A model generated the notes under the pieces. That model had not been told where the DNA came from. It made no database searches and worked only from the letters and a program-made list of their open reading frames with translations. DNA of 64,000 nt from Dactylis glomerata. Lineage: Eukaryota > Streptophyta > Magnoliopsida > Poales > Poaceae. Location of the stretch: NCBI GenBank assembly GCA_007115705.1, contig QXEO01002089.1, positions 1,635,035 through 1,699,034 of the forward strand. Reading direction: 5' to 3'. Positions 22,724 to 35,683 of the stretch are shown one piece after another (position 1 is the stretch's first letter; every line of letters starts with the position of its first letter). A program made the position numbers and the translations under genes.

Positions 22724-24650
22724 ATGAATTTGACGGCTTTTTTGTTTTCAGCCAACAATAGTCCAGAAGTCGATGAATATCAGAAGATGGAGTTGACGAT
22801 CGGAAGTCTGAGCTTCTACATCGGAGCTTCGGATTCGACTCGCCTTTCAGATCCAGTGAAATCGGGTCCGTCGGCAAGCAAAATCAAGATAATCACAATG
22901 TCTGGATCATATGTGGGCTCTTCCAGCGAGGTAAACTCGCCGGTCAGCTTCGCAGCAAGAGAAAACACTCAAAAGAACATCAAAGAATTCAATGGAACTC
23001 GGGAAGAACTCGACATATAAGGAACAGTGGACAAATCATACGATAGTCAAAAGGACTTCGCCACCGAAAGAAGTGGCATCTCCAGAAGCATACATCAATT
23101 ATGCGTCATTATCACCGAAGCAGTAGAAGAGAACAATCACGCAGATAATGCACAAATCGACGCACAAGTCGACAAATCAAGGAGCAACGGTAAAAGGAGA
23201 AAGAAAAAATTCACGTCTCCACCGGGGAGTGGAGAATCATCATGTCAGCCATCAATCACGGCATGGAAGTACCGCCAATTCAAGAAGAGAAGTTCTAATG
23301 GGGTATCAATATCCATTGCATCAACACAAGAAGAAATTGAGGAAGGAAAAAGACGAGTTCAGGTGAAGTCAAGAAAACAACAGCGTATCAAGTGGAGCAT
23401 ATTGGGACGAATACAGCGACGCATCAAAGTCTAGCAGAGAAAGGCACAGAGACCCGATGCACAGCAGGAGGACAACAGCATGGGTAAGAGAAGAAAGCCG
23501 CATAAAAAACATAAGTGCACATCCATCAGATGATGAGGAGGATTTTGTGCAAGAAACGCCAGAGGCAGCATTAGTAGCAGCACATGCGTATCTACTAACT
23601 ATGCAACCAGAGCCTGGAGATCCGCGGGAGCACATGCATCAGGCCGCAATAAGAAGCCTCGGGTTGGTAGAGGATAGGCTAAGGAAACATCCTCCAGAGA
23701 AAAAGGCGATATATCATAAGGAGAAGCAAAAGGAAAGTTTTAAGCGCCAACCCTCGCAGAGCCAAACAAGTGAGTCATCAGATGACGAAAAGCGTAAGGC
23801 ACGGAAGGAGGACGCAAGGAATATCATAGCACAAGCAAGAGTAAATAATGCGCGCTACGCGTGGAAAGAACAAAATTATGAAAATGATGAGAAAGTGATG
23901 GGTGCACTATGCTTTACCCAAAGGGTTCGCAGAACGCGGGTACCCAAAGGATTCAAGTTGCCACACGATCAGCAAAAGTGTGATGGATCACAAGAACCCA
24001 CACTGTGGTTATCAGACTACCTGCAAGCAGTACAAATACTCAGAGGAACGAGAGCAACAGCGATGCAAAGTCTGTAGTGACACCTCACCGGCGCAGCGCG
24101 ATCCTGGTTAAATACTCTACCCAACGATTCCATCGGGAGTTGAGAAAAACTAGAGAGCCAGTTCACAAGGAATTTTTGTTCAACATATAAACGCCCAACG
24201 TCACTAGAAGAAATCAAGTCATGCTTACAGAGGAAAGACGAAACACTACGCTCCTACATACAGCGGTGGAGTATAATCAAAAACTCAGCAGAAGACATCT
24301 CCGACGAGCGGGCAGTAGATGCTTTTTCGGCCGGCCTTCGCCGTTCGGACCTCATGGAAGAGTTAGGGAGAACAAAGCGTAGGATAGTATCGGAATTAAT
24401 GGAAGTAGCCAATAGATTTGCCGAGGGAGAAGATGCATATAACAATAAAAGGGGCATTCACCAGAAGTCGACAGAGCAAGCAGGAAAAGGCGAAGGTACC
24501 GCAACGAAGATAGCCACGCAAGGAGAAATCAGATAGCCGCAGGGTATGAAAGAAGGGACGAGGAAGGCTATGAAAGCAGGGAGTTTCAAGGAAGAGGCAA
24601 TCGTGGAAAAGAAAAGCCAAAGTACTCCGGCCCGTCGGCGGAGGACATGC
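22724..24650 (+). pseudogene. E3 gag, broken
   Basis: The frame starts at the ATG at 22724 (MNLTAFLFSANN) and has a TAA at 23018-23020. It shifts before 23457, where a long piece runs to 24077 (PEAALVAAHAYLLTM; PKGFKLPHDQQKCDGSQEP). Past stops at 24075-24080 the same frame keeps gag motifs (LTGAARSWLNTLP, VDAFSAGLRR, ELMEVANRFAEGEDAYNN) to about 24536. These fit the Tat-type gag capsid. No zinc knuckle is clearly visible. Confidence 0.8.
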
Positions 24651-25507
24651 TCCATGGCCCCTGTCGTATCCACTATGCTTACTTAGATGGAAAGAGAGTT
24701 TCTAATCACCAGATGAAGGATTGCAGAACATTTTTAAGGTTGCAAAGTGCTCTGGACCCAAACCAAGGAGCACTTCAGGGAGGAAAGAGTACAAGTCAAG
24801 GATACCAAATACAGCGTCTAGCAAAACATCTGGAATCAAAAGTATACATATCTGCAATGATCCAACCGGTGCCAAAATCCAAGAAAGAACAGAAGAGCAT
24901 ATCTAGACAAGTAAAGCTAGCAATATCATCACCACCAGCAACAACAGAGTACTTGAAATGGTCCGATCAACCAGTCAGGTTTAGCAGAGAAGACCACCCA
25001 AGGAAAGTACCAAGGCCAGGGCACGCACCAATGGTGTTGAAGGCACAAATAGGGGGATATGATGTTGGGCAAGTATTCATGGATGCAGAAAGCGGTATAA
25101 ACCTAATATACGCAAGAACCCTGAAGGTAATGTGCATCTCGTTGGAAAGTCTAAAGCCGATAGACTGCTCTTTCCACAGAATAGTACTAGGAGGCGCAAA
25201 CTACCCCCTCGAGAAAATAGAACTCGACGTTTGCTTTGGCAATAGTACCAATTATCGCAGAGAAAAGTTAGAGTTTGAAGTCATGGACTGGCCCTCACAG
25301 TATCATGCAATCCTGGGGCGCCCAGCATTTCCAAAATTCATGGCAGTTCCTCATTACGCATATCTAACACTCAAAATTCCAGGACCTAAAGGGACAATCA
25401 CGGTACAAGGCAGCTTTGAAGTATCCAACACTTGTGACAAAGAATTCAACGGGATGGTGCAAACCTTCGGCATGACAGACCACAATGTGCTACCCGACGT
25501 CGGATGA
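24651..25507 (+). pseudogene. E3 gag end and aspartic protease
   Basis: The frame from MLHGPCRIHYAYLDGKRV continues into a retropepsin-like domain: MVLKAQIGGYDVGQVFMDAESGINLIY, where the active-site Asp is present but the following Gly/Ser context is altered, then YHAILGRPAF. It ends at a TGA at 25505-25507, with another stop near 25616-25618 before the reverse transcriptase. The altered active site and the stops make it inactive. Confidence 0.75.
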
Positions 25508-25624
25508 TCCCTGCTAGATCAGGCTTTCGACGCAACCCAAGACTTGAAGAAAATCCAGGTCCATCCTACGGACCCGAACAAAACCACCTCCATAGCGGTA
25601 AACCTGGACCTCGCATAGGAAAGC

Positions 25625-27228
25625 GTGCTCATCGAGTTCCTCCATGAGCGCTGGGAAATATTCGCCTGGTGTCCTTTGGACATGCCAGGGGTTCCCAGGG
25701 AACTCATCGAGCATATACTAAATGTGGATCCTAAAGCAAGGCCAGTCAAGCAACCGCTGCGACGATTTGACGAACCCAAAAGGAAAGCAATAGCATCCGA
25801 GCTACACAGGCTAGAAAATGCAGGATTCATCCGAGAAATCAAAGCATCAACCTGGGTATCCAATCCAGTCATCGTCCCCAAGAAAAATACAGACGTACAA
25901 AGAGTGTGTCTCGACTACACATCTCTCAACAAACACTGTCTAAAGGATCCCTTTCCTCTACGTCGCATTGATCAGATAATAGACTCAACAGCGGGGTGCG
26001 CAAGGCTTTCCTTCCTAGACGCATATTCTGGTTACAACCAGATTAAATTGAAGAAAGAAGACGCAGAAAAAACAGCTTTTATTACACCATACAGCGTGTT
26101 CTGCTATCAAGTCATGCCTTTTGGCCTAAAAAACGCGGGAGCAACCTACCAGCAGATGATGCAAAACTGCCTCGGAAGTCAAATAGGACGCAACATTCAA
26201 GTCTATATCGATGACGTGGTCATCACCACAAGAAAAGAAGAGTCCTTAATCAGTGATTTGGCAGAAACCTTCGACAATCTAAACAGTTACAAGCTCAAGC
26301 TTAACCCGATAAAATGTTCTTTTGGCGTATCAGCATGGCAACTTCTAGGATTCTTGGTATCAGCAAGAGGTATAGAAGCAAACCCAGAGAAGATCCAACC
26401 AATACTAACAATGGGGAAACCAGCAAAACTGCATGACGTACAGAAACTCGCAGGGCGCGTCGCGGCACTAAGTCAATTTGTCGCACGATTGGGAGAAAAA
26501 GCGCTTCCTTTCTATGCACTCATGAAAAAATCTGACGACAAATTCGAGTGGACAGAAGAAGCAGATACAGCTTTTGCACAACTGAAAAAGTGCTCTCCAC
26601 ACCACCGGTGTTGGTCGCGCCAAATGAAAAAGAGCCGCTGCTACTGTATATTGCAGCCACACATCAAGTGGTAAGCACAGTATTAGTAGTCGAAAGAAGC
26701 GGAGAGGGAAAAGCCCATGGAGTCCAGAGGCCAGTATATTTTCTCAGCGAAGTACTATCTCCAACAAAGCAGAGGTACCCGCACTATCAAAAGCTTGCAT
26801 ACATCGTATTCACAACAGCACGAAAGCTACGACAATATTTCACGGTGCATCCAATCATAGTGGTTAACGAAGCCCCACTATCCAATATATTGAACAACCC
26901 TGCAGCAACAGGACGTGTCTCCTTATGGGGAATCGAATTATCACCCCTGGACATCATGTATGAAAAGCGAAAGCCAATCAAATCCCAAGTGTTACCAGAT
27001 TTCACAGCAGAGTGGCTAGAGCTACAAAACACAGGACCACCAGATCTATCAAGTGTATGGACAATGTACTTCGACGGATCAAAAAGAGTCCAAGGCACAG
27101 GAGCAGGAGTAGTCATGATATCACCGCAAGGCGACAAATTAAAGTATGTGTTAAGGATGAGTTTTCCGCAAGCTTCTAACAGTGAAGCTGAATACGAGGC
27201 TCTGCTCCACGGAATGAAAAATGGCTAA
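25625..27228 (+). pseudogene. E3 reverse transcriptase, RNase H and start of second RNase H
   Basis: 25625-26590 encodes the reverse transcriptase: RRFDEPKRKAIASEL, VIVPKKNTDVQRVCLDY, LSFLDAYSGYNQI, QVMPFGLKNAGATYQQMM and the catalytic QVYIDDVV. A frameshift at about 26590 moves to another frame (VLSTPPVLVAPNEKEPL, RYPHYQKLAY), the usual gypsy RNase H. The second RNase H then begins (WTMYFDGSKR, SNSEAEYEALLHGM). A one-base change in an A run near 27215 causes the stop at 27226-27228. Confidence 0.88.
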
Positions 27229-27718
27229 AGCATGCGGAGCAACTCGACTGAAAATATTTGGGGACTCGAATCTCGTCGTCCAGCAAGTGATGAACCGGTG
27301 TGACGCCATCAGTGACAACATGACAGCATACAGAAACTTATACTACTATCTAGAGGGAACATTCGATGGATGCAAAGTTTTGCACGTTAGCAGGGCCAGC
27401 AACGAGGAAGCCGACAATTTAGCAAATATCGGGTCCCAATGCCTGCCTATACCGCCAGGAGTCTTTTGGGAAGAAATCATAGAGAGATCAATAAAGCATA
27501 ACAAAACTTCGACTACAGGAGAACCAGGCCAGCACCCAACAACAGGCTCGGGGGCTGGCAAGCCTGGCACAGGAAGCACACCAGAACCAGAGGAAGTTAT
27601 GATGATCGAAGAAACCTGGATGCAGCCATACTTGGCATACATGATAAACAAAGCACTACCCGAAGACACTATAGAGGCAAAAAGGATAATACGACGATCC
27701 AAGGCTTTCGTCGTGTTG
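27221..27718 (+). pseudogene. E3 second RNase H end and linker, cut by E4
   Basis: Continues the second RNase H in a new frame: IFGDSNLVVQQV and SNEEADNLANIG hold the remaining acidic motif residues. A Thr/Gly-rich linker and a short pre-integrase segment follow (KRIIRRSKAFVVLQ). E4 interrupts the frame after 27723. The integrase resumes at 47692. The target duplication CAGGG lies at 27719-27723 and 47687-47691. Confidence 0.85.
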
Positions 27719-27723
27719 CAGGG

Positions 27724-28242
27724 TGATGACCCACAAGTATAGGGGGTGTATCGTAGTACTTTCGATAAATAAGAGTGTCGAACCCAACGAGGAGCAGAAG
27801 GTGTTGATGAGCAGTTTTGATCAAGGAATCACTGTAAATACTAGCAAATAGGTTTTCAGGGGTATTTGGTAATACGAATAAATAAAGTGCGAGTAAATAA
27901 AAGACAGTAGTAACAATTGCAGCAAGTGGCCCAATCCTTTCTTCAGCAAAGGACAAGCCGGTTGTGTACTTATAATAACCAAACGTTCTCGAGGACACAC
28001 GGGAGTTTCTGTCAAGAGCTTTCGCTTCATAGAGCCAATAGTATTTATTGGTTTGATAGGTGTTATTGGGGTGAACCTGTGCTAGCGCACTACCCTTACT
28101 AGGATAAATACACACTTGTGATTATACCCCTTGCAAGCATCCGCAAATACAAGAAAGTAATTAAGATAAATCTAACCACAACCTTAAACTCTAAGATCCT
28201 ACGCTCCCTAGTGCAATGGTTTCCCAATGGAGGTTTAGGTTT
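27724..28242 (-). repeat. E4 3' LTR, outer part
   Basis: Matches 46193-46711 without indels and about ten substitutions. Homology stops at 28242. The next 138 bp of the LTR (46712-46849) are missing here, replaced by E5 sequence. Confidence 0.9.
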
Positions 28243-28250
28243 ATTGGAAA

Positions 28251-28925
28251 TTATGTAGATGACATATCGTTTATTGGAAATTATGTGTTTTTCTTGATAT
28301 TTGTGAAGTTTTCACTAAAATTAGATTTCTAATGAAAGACTTAGGTAAAACCAGAATATTAAGCATCAATGTCTATGCAGATAGATTGAGGCACTAATAT
28401 AGTTTTACCAGAGTACATAGATGAAATATTGAATTTGTTCAATATGGAAACAATAAGAATGGTTCTTGTTGCATGGAAGAGGTTGGAGCAAGAATCAATT
28501 GTTTTGACACTTGATGAGTGAAACCGCAAGAATGATTTTATCAATCTTGTATACCATGATATGTAGATCCAGATATGTCTGATGCTCTAAAAGGTTACGA
28601 GCATTCATATGATGATTGTTGGACAATAGTAAGATATTCTTATGTACTTTAGAAGAACTAAGAATATATTCTGTATGCAAAAGTGACAAATGGTTTATTG
28701 CAATGTGTTACATTGGCTTTGTCACATATACAGTTAAAATTTTATCTCAATTTTAAAGCTATTTGTTTTGAGTAAGAAGGTGGCACAATAAGATGGAAGA
28801 AAGTTCCATGATAACTTGGATGAGTTCCAATGTTAACATTGTGGCGGATACTGCAACGAGGGCTAAGTATATAATTGCTTTAGAAGCGGCATAAAAGATG
28901 CGAAGTAGATAGTGATAATCCAACT
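28251..28925 (+). pseudogene. E5 reverse transcriptase/RNase H remnant, copy 1
   Basis: TTTATGTAGATGACATATCG-type sequence encodes the Copia catalytic YVDDI motif, and a decayed RNase H follows (ADTATRAKYIIALEAA near 28840-28890). Stops interrupt every frame. Confidence 0.65.
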
Positions 28926-29192
28926 TATTTGTGGCACTGTCGTCTAGGTCATATTGGCATAAAATGCATAAAGAAACTCCATTCTGATGGACTTTTGGAG
29001 TCTCTTGATTTTGAATCATTTGACACGTGCAAGCCATGCCTCATGGGCAAGATGATCAAAAACCCGTTCTCCGGAATAATGGAGCGAGCAACGGATTTAT
29101 TGGAAATCATACATACCGATGTGTGCGGACCAATGAGTATTTTGACGCACGGTGTATATCGCTATTTTTCTAAGTGTGCTAGTACTATGTAG
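28926..29192 (+). pseudogene. E5 displaced GAG-pre-integrase segment, copy 1
   Basis: An 87-residue open frame with MWHCRLGHIGIKCIKKLHSD, CKPCLMGKM and the start of the integrase (LEIIHTDVCGP). This is the Copia GAG-pre-integrase zinc-binding region. It sits after RNase H sequence, and RNase H-like sequence resumes after it (MQIQTDLKVSDP near 29320-29350), so it is out of place. A separate decayed copy lies near 33655-33900, the expected position. Confidence 0.75.
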
Positions 29193-29456
29193 TTCTATTG
29201 TATGACAATAGTGACAACATAGTCTCGGCAAAGAAATTGAGGTCTCGCCAGAAGACCAAGTTTATACGATGCCATCTCATGTCAAGATGAGTAATGCGTG
29301 ATGACGCAAAAGATATGCAAATACAAACGGACCTGAAAGTGTCAGACCCGTAGATAAGGTTTACCACGTGCAACGCGTATAAGTAACACCGGAATGCCAT
29401 AGGTGTTGAATGCGCAAGTATTGACTAGATTATTGACTCTAGTGCAAGTGGGAGAC

Positions 29457-31185
29457 TGAAGGAAATATGCCCTAGAGGCAATAATAATATTGTTATTATC
29501 ATATTTCTTGTTCATGATAATGTTTATACTCCATGCTATAATTGTATTAAGCGGAAACATTAATACTTGTGTGGTTTATGAACAACACCGTGTCCCTAGT
29601 ACGCCTCTACTAGACTAGCTCATTGATTAATGATGGTTAAGGTTTCCTAACCATAGACATGAGTTGTCAATTAATAATGAGATCATATCATTAGGAGAAT
29701 GATATGATGGACAGACCCAAATAAAGCAGAGCAATTAGATCGTGTCATCGTGTTCATCTTTGCGAAGCTTTTCCTATGTCATGTATTGTATTCCTTAGAC
29801 CATGAGATAATACAACTCCCTAGTATCGGAAGAAAGCTTTGAAGTCATCAAACGTCATCCTATGTGAGGGTGATAATAAAGGTGTCTCTCAGGTGATCGG
29901 AAAGTACTTGTTGGGTTGTATGTATTGAGATGGAATTTGTCCCTCCCAAGTCGGAGAGATATACTTCGGGCCCACTCGGTAATCGATATCAACACCGCTT
30001 GCAAGCATGTGGTTAATGAGTTAATCACAAAGTGATATCGGATTACGGAACGAGTAAAGTACTTGCTGTGAACGAGATTGAACTAGGTATGGCGATACCG
30101 ACGATCAAATCTCGGGCGAGTAAAATATCGTGTGACGAAGGGAATACATATACGGGATTAATTGAATCCTGACATCGTGGTTCATTCGATATGATCATCG
30201 ATGAATATGTGGGAGTCAATATGGGTTTTCAGATCCCGCTGTTGATTATTGATAGAAGATCATGTCTACATATTCTCGAACCCGTAGGGTCACACACTTA
30301 ACGTGTATCGATGCTAGGATAGAATGGATAATTGGTTTATGAGTTTTAGTTCGGAGTCTCGGATGAGATCCAGGACGTCACGAGAGGTTCCGGAATGGTC
30401 CGGAGAATAAGATTCATATAAAGGAAAGCAGTTTTTGGATTCTGGAAAGGTTTCGGAGTTTATCGGTATTGTACCGGAAGGTTCTAGAAGGTTCCGGAGT
30501 GGGACCAACGTGGGCCCACTTGACGGAGGCCTGCGTGGGCCTAAGGGGAAGTGCCCTGGCCGCCTTGGGCCAGGTGCACAAGGCCCCTAAGGCCCAGCCG
30601 GCCAGCCCAAGGGGAAACCCTAAGGGAGTCTTCAAAGAAGGAAGGGGGGAAACTTGCCCCCCACTCTTCCTACTCCAAGTCGGCGCCCTAGGGTTTGGGG
30701 AGAGGCCAAGCTGGCCGGCCACCCCTCTATATATAGGGGGGCAAGGGCGCAGCCCTCTCCACCCCCTAACCCAAACCCTAGCCGCCAACTGCTGCCCTCC
30801 CTCTCTCTCTCTCGCGATTGCGCGTAGGCGAAGCCCTGCCGCAGAAACTCTCCACCATAAGCACCACGCCGTCGTGCTGCTGATCCAATCTATCTCTCCA
30901 CCATACTTGCTGGACCAAGGAAGGAGGAGACGTCGCTGCACCGCACGTGTGCAACTCTTGGAGGCGCCGCCACTTGCGGCGTAGGATCGGATCAGATCGC
31001 GAGGAGGAAACGGCAAGTACGACTACGTCAACCACGTTCTATTGAACGTTTCCGCTGTGCGAATCTTCAAGGGTATGAAGATCTCATCTACCTCTCTCGT
31101 TGATTACATCTCCTAGATTAGATCTTGGCTTTCTTGTTCGCATCCGTAGGAAAATTTTTGATTTACTATGCTACGAAACCCTTCA
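29457..31185 (+). repeat. E5 LTR, copy A
   Basis: 1729 bp, TG...CA, preceded by the purine-rich AAGTGGGAGAC. A TATA box lies in CTCTATATATAGGGGGG near 30725-30735, before a GC-rich leader. Followed at 31186 by E4 LTR sequence starting AATAT. Frames of 171-200 codons within it are not genes. Confidence 0.85.
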
Positions 31186-31619
31186 AATATTTCTCAACAA
31201 TAATTCACTAATAACATCTTGACTTCTCCCATGTCCTCAAGAACTAAACGAACTACTCACAAGTCATCATATGGATCATGATCAGAGGTGAAATAATGGT
31301 AAATAACAATCTGAACATAAACCTTAATTCAACGGTTCCACTCAATAGCATCAACTACAAGAGTAATCAACACCGGGAAAGTTTCCCCTATGAATATAAC
31401 AAGATCCAACTCAAGATGTTACAGCGGGATGGCGTGGTGATGGTGGAGATGAAGGTGCTGGTGATGGAGATGATGATGATGATCCCGATGAAGTCCGGTG
31501 CGATGGTGATGACGATGGCGACGATCTCCCCTCTTCGGGAAGGAATTTCCCCGGCAGATTTCTCCCTGCCGGAGAGCTTTCTCTCTCTGGTGTTCTCCGC
31601 CCCACAGAGGCGGCTGTGT
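31186..31619 (-). repeat. Extra piece of E4 LTR between E5 segments
   Basis: Matches 37944-38377 and 46850-47283. It ends at the shared CGGCTGTGT and then joins E5 internal sequence containing GCGTCTAACTTG. In the true E4 LTR the next bases are CTAACTCTGAG. Confidence 0.88.
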
Positions 31620-34600
31620 ATTTCTTATGGCGTCTAACTTGTTTTTGCAGGGAGTGTTTTGTGATATGGTATGGCCCAAGACATGATGAGTATGAATTGA
31701 GTTGTATGCAATGATCATGTTTTGTAATCTTTCACGACTTGCATGTCGATGAGTTCACAACCGGCAGGAGCCATATGGTTGTCTTTATAATTGTGTATGA
31801 CCTGCGTGTCAACTTCTTATACGCCATGTAATAGCTTTACTTTATCGCTAAGTAGTTAGCAATAGTTGTAGTTGCTATTTGTGGTGGAGGCAATCATGGT
31901 GGAGTGATGGAGATCATGCCGGCGCGCACAAGATGGAGATCATTGCGCGGAGATTGGCTATACCATGTCACATAAAATTATATGCATGTGATGTTTATCC
32001 TTTTATGTATCTTATTATGCTTAGATCGCGACGGTAGCATTATAAGATGATTCCTCACTTAAAGATCAAGATAAAATTGTGTTCTCCCCTCGTATGCGCC
32101 GTTGCGAAAGTTCGTCGTGTTCAAGCATCTCGTGATGATCGGGTGCTATAAACTCTACGTTCACATACAACGGGTGCAAGCCAGTATTTGCACATGCGGA
32201 GATACTTGGGTTTGACTTGACGAGCCTAGCATGTACAGACATGGCCTCGGAACACACGGACCGAAAGGTCAAGCATGAGTCATATGGATGATATGATCAA
32301 CATGTTGATGTTCACCATTAAAGCTACATCATTCACGTGATGATCGGTCTCGGTGTAGTGAATTTGGATCATGCTTCACTAAACAACTTTGAGGAATGTT
32401 GAATTTAGTGGGAGTTCATTAGTAATTTGATTAACTTGAACTAATTATCTTGAACTAAATCTTGTTGTATTTGCATAAGTTGTTGTAGTCTTTGGCACCG
32501 TTTCCCACCGACACTTAGCTTAATTGAGTTAAAAAGAACTATAGAATTCTGGATAATCACTTCTTGGTCTAGTGCCGTTTAATGTCAAGACTAAAGATTA
32601 AGTCCTATTGCAAACTTTAGCAAACCTTGCTTGCTCCATACGATTTAATTGTATTAATCTAAGAGCAACGATTCAAGTTTAGTATCTAAAGATCATATGT
32701 TTGCCTTCATGATAAATTGATCTTCAAAATTGTTTGAGAATCGAAGTGATCATTGAGCTGAAAGAATTGTTTCAGAAACAAATAATAAGTAAAAGATATT
32801 TGATATCTAAGACTTTGATTGTTTGCAAAATGATGAAGTATAATTTAGTAAAAGAACATATGCTCATATTGTATGACTATATGCGAAGATTGAAGATGCT
32901 AGGCGTCCCGATCACCCAAAAGTTTGGGAACTAATATTATACTTGCATTCATCCTTATAAGCTATAGTAGTTTCATCATGAAAGATGTCATGATAGGATG
33001 AATGAAAAGGTATCGGCTAAATTGTTTTGCTATACCAAAAGAATACTAAAGAATGGAATCTGGAAGAATACCAATCATATGATAATGGCGATCCACTTCA
33101 AAGTGCAAAATCCAAGGCTATTAGTATTTGACTAAAAATTCTTTGGACTATGTGTCAAATGATTGACGCCACTATTGATGTCGATAGATTCTTCTAAAAA
33201 GAGAGGAAATGCTAAATAGGATCTGCAAAATTATTTGGTAGAAAAAGGAAAAGACTGGAATTGTCCAGCTCAGGTATATAAATGATATACATGTTATAGA
33301 TGTATTCTTTGCTAAGTACATAATGTAATTCTTGGGTATTGGATACTAGATTGTTGGTATGAAATGTCATACAAAGCAACAATACAAGAACTACGATGGC
33401 CTAAGTAACTAGCAATAGAATGTGGTAACAATGCGCATCGAGAAACAAATAAATGTGTTATTGTGTTTTTCCGTCGGCATAAAACCTAGCCTTCTAGATA
33501 TGTTAAGAACTTAATAATTGTTATTTTGTTCTGGTATTATGAGAGCAATGGTTGTTCAAATTATTACCATCTTCCATAATCGATGGATAGATTATTATCT
33601 TGTTGGTGAAATAGACATTTATAACACTGATGCTAAAAATTGCAAGACAAAATGAATTTCACTTATATATGACACCGCCATTTAAGTCATATTGGAAACA
33701 AAACATGAAAGAAATTCTATATTGATAGATTTTCGAGTCAATTGATTTTGAATTGATTGACGCTTGTGAGACTTTTCCTAAAGATGATTAAACTTTGATC
33801 ATGGGCCATGGACAGAACAAGCGACTGACTAAATGGAGATCATACATGTTGATGTATGTAGTCTATGGTGTGAAGTCGATCATGGTGTATTTTCTATTTC
33901 ATCAATGACTCGAATAGATGTATGGTATATCTACTTGATGAGATAGAAGTATGAAATTGTTCAATTTATGAAGTGAAAATTGTTGTAACAAGAATATTCA
34001 AGTTGTATGATTAGATCATAAAGAAGAATATTTGAGTTACAAGTTTAGCAAACATCTAAGAGTTAGAGGAATTGTTCCACAAACTTGCATCGTGATAAAC
34101 ACCATAGGAGTATGGAGTTTTCGATGGATATAATCAAACCTTGTTTGACATGGTTAGATCAATAATGAAATAAAACTACCAATATAATTTGTGGATTATG
34201 CTTTAGAGACTACCGCTTTTTACTTTATAGAGTGCCATCATAATCTGCCGAAATGACACCATACAAGTTATAGTTGTCTTTTCTTGAATTTTGGTATGCA
34301 AGGCATATGTGTAAAATGTTTACAACCAAAATTGGATTAGTAAGTCTTTGTAGGTTATCCCAAAGAATGTCGATGGGTGTTTCTTCTGCCATAAACCCAA
34401 TTAAAGGTGATTGTCACTGAAAGAAGTGAACTTCTTATGAAGGAGTTTTTCGCGAAAGGTTTAAGTGGGAGGAAGATAGAACTTGATGAGGTTATTGAAT
34501 CTGAGCAAGTTGATCAGAGTAGCGCAGCACCAGAATATGTTCTGGAAGCGGCAACTGCATTTATAGCTCACGCGTCTACAATATGTTGTAGTCACGGCAT

Positions 34601-35008
34601 CGAAGTTCCTATTTAACCAAGTTGGTCGTAATCAAATAGCAAGATTTGAGGATGAGATATTATTAGATAATAGTAACCAACAATATACAAAGAAGCGATG
34701 ATGGGCCCTGACTTCGTCATATGAATTATTCTAGCATCAATTACATATAGAGATATGTTAGTTGAATAAACGAAACAACGTTCCTCTACCAGAATGCACA
34801 CCAAGGACGTGTACCTGACACGACCCAATGGGTTTTGTTGATTCAAAGGTTGCTAGATATGTATGCAAACTTCTATGGTAGAAGTAAGCATAGCGAAGTT
34901 GGAATCTTCAATGATGAAAATGTTAAAGTGTTAATTTCATCAAGATATTTGAAGATGCTTGTATTTACAAGAAAGTAAGTGGGAGCGCTAAGACATATTT
35001 CTAATGCT
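31620..35008 (+). pseudogene. E5 5' and middle internal region, non-coding remnant
   Basis: Copia leader sequence followed by a strongly decayed gag-pol. Recognisable scraps are a decayed GAG-pre-integrase/integrase start (about 33655-33900) and a short frame at 34407-34616 with Copia linker sequence between integrase and reverse transcriptase (GRKIELDEVIESEQVDQSSA). No functional ORF is left. Confidence 0.6.
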
Positions 35009-35683
35009 TTATGTAGATGACATATCGTTTATTGGAAATTATGTGTTTTTCTTGATATTTGTGAAGTTTTCACTAAAATTAGATTTCTAATGAAAGACTT
35101 AGGTAAAACCAGAATATTAAGCATCAATGTCTATGCAGATAGATTGAGGCACTAATATAGTTTTACCAGAGTACATAGATGAAATATTGAATTTGTTCAA
35201 TATGGAAACAATAAGAATGGTTCTTGTTGCATGGAAGAGGTTGGAGCAAGAATCAATTGTTTTGACACTTGATGAGTGAAACCGCAAGAATGATTTTATC
35301 AATCTTGTATACCATGATATGTAGATCCAGATATGTCTGATGCTCTAAAAGGTTACGAGCATTCATATGATGATTGTTGGACAATAGTAAGATATTCTTA
35401 TGTACTTTAGAAGAACTAAGAATATATTCTGTATGCAAAAGTGACAAATGGTTTATTGCAATGTGTTACATTGGCTTTGTCACATATACAGTTAAAATTT
35501 TATCTCAATTTTAAAGCTATTTGTTTTGAGTAAGAAGGTGGCACAATAAGATGGAAGAAAGTTCCATGATAACTTGGATGAGTTCCAATGTTAACATTGT
35601 GGCGGATACTGCAACGAGGGCTAAGTATATAATTGCTTTAGAAGCGGCATAAAAGATGCGAAGTAGATAGTGATAATCCAACT

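Larger units (their letters stand above)
28251..31619 (+). repeat. Large direct repeat, copy 1 (period 6758 bp)
   Basis: Nearly identical to 35009-38377. It contains the E5 internal end, an E5 LTR and the start of the E4 LTR remainder. About five substitutions are visible by eye, all between about 30570 and 31160. Confidence 0.9.

Noticed and set aside
30414..31016. 200-codon minus-strand and 171-codon plus-strand frames, repeated at 37172-37774
   Set aside because: They lie in the GC-rich leader of the E5 LTR, overlap on both strands and have no domain.
31278..31637. 122-codon Met-rich frame, also at 38036 and 46942
   Set aside because: Part of the E4 LTR, with repetitive GATGATGAT sequence and no domain.
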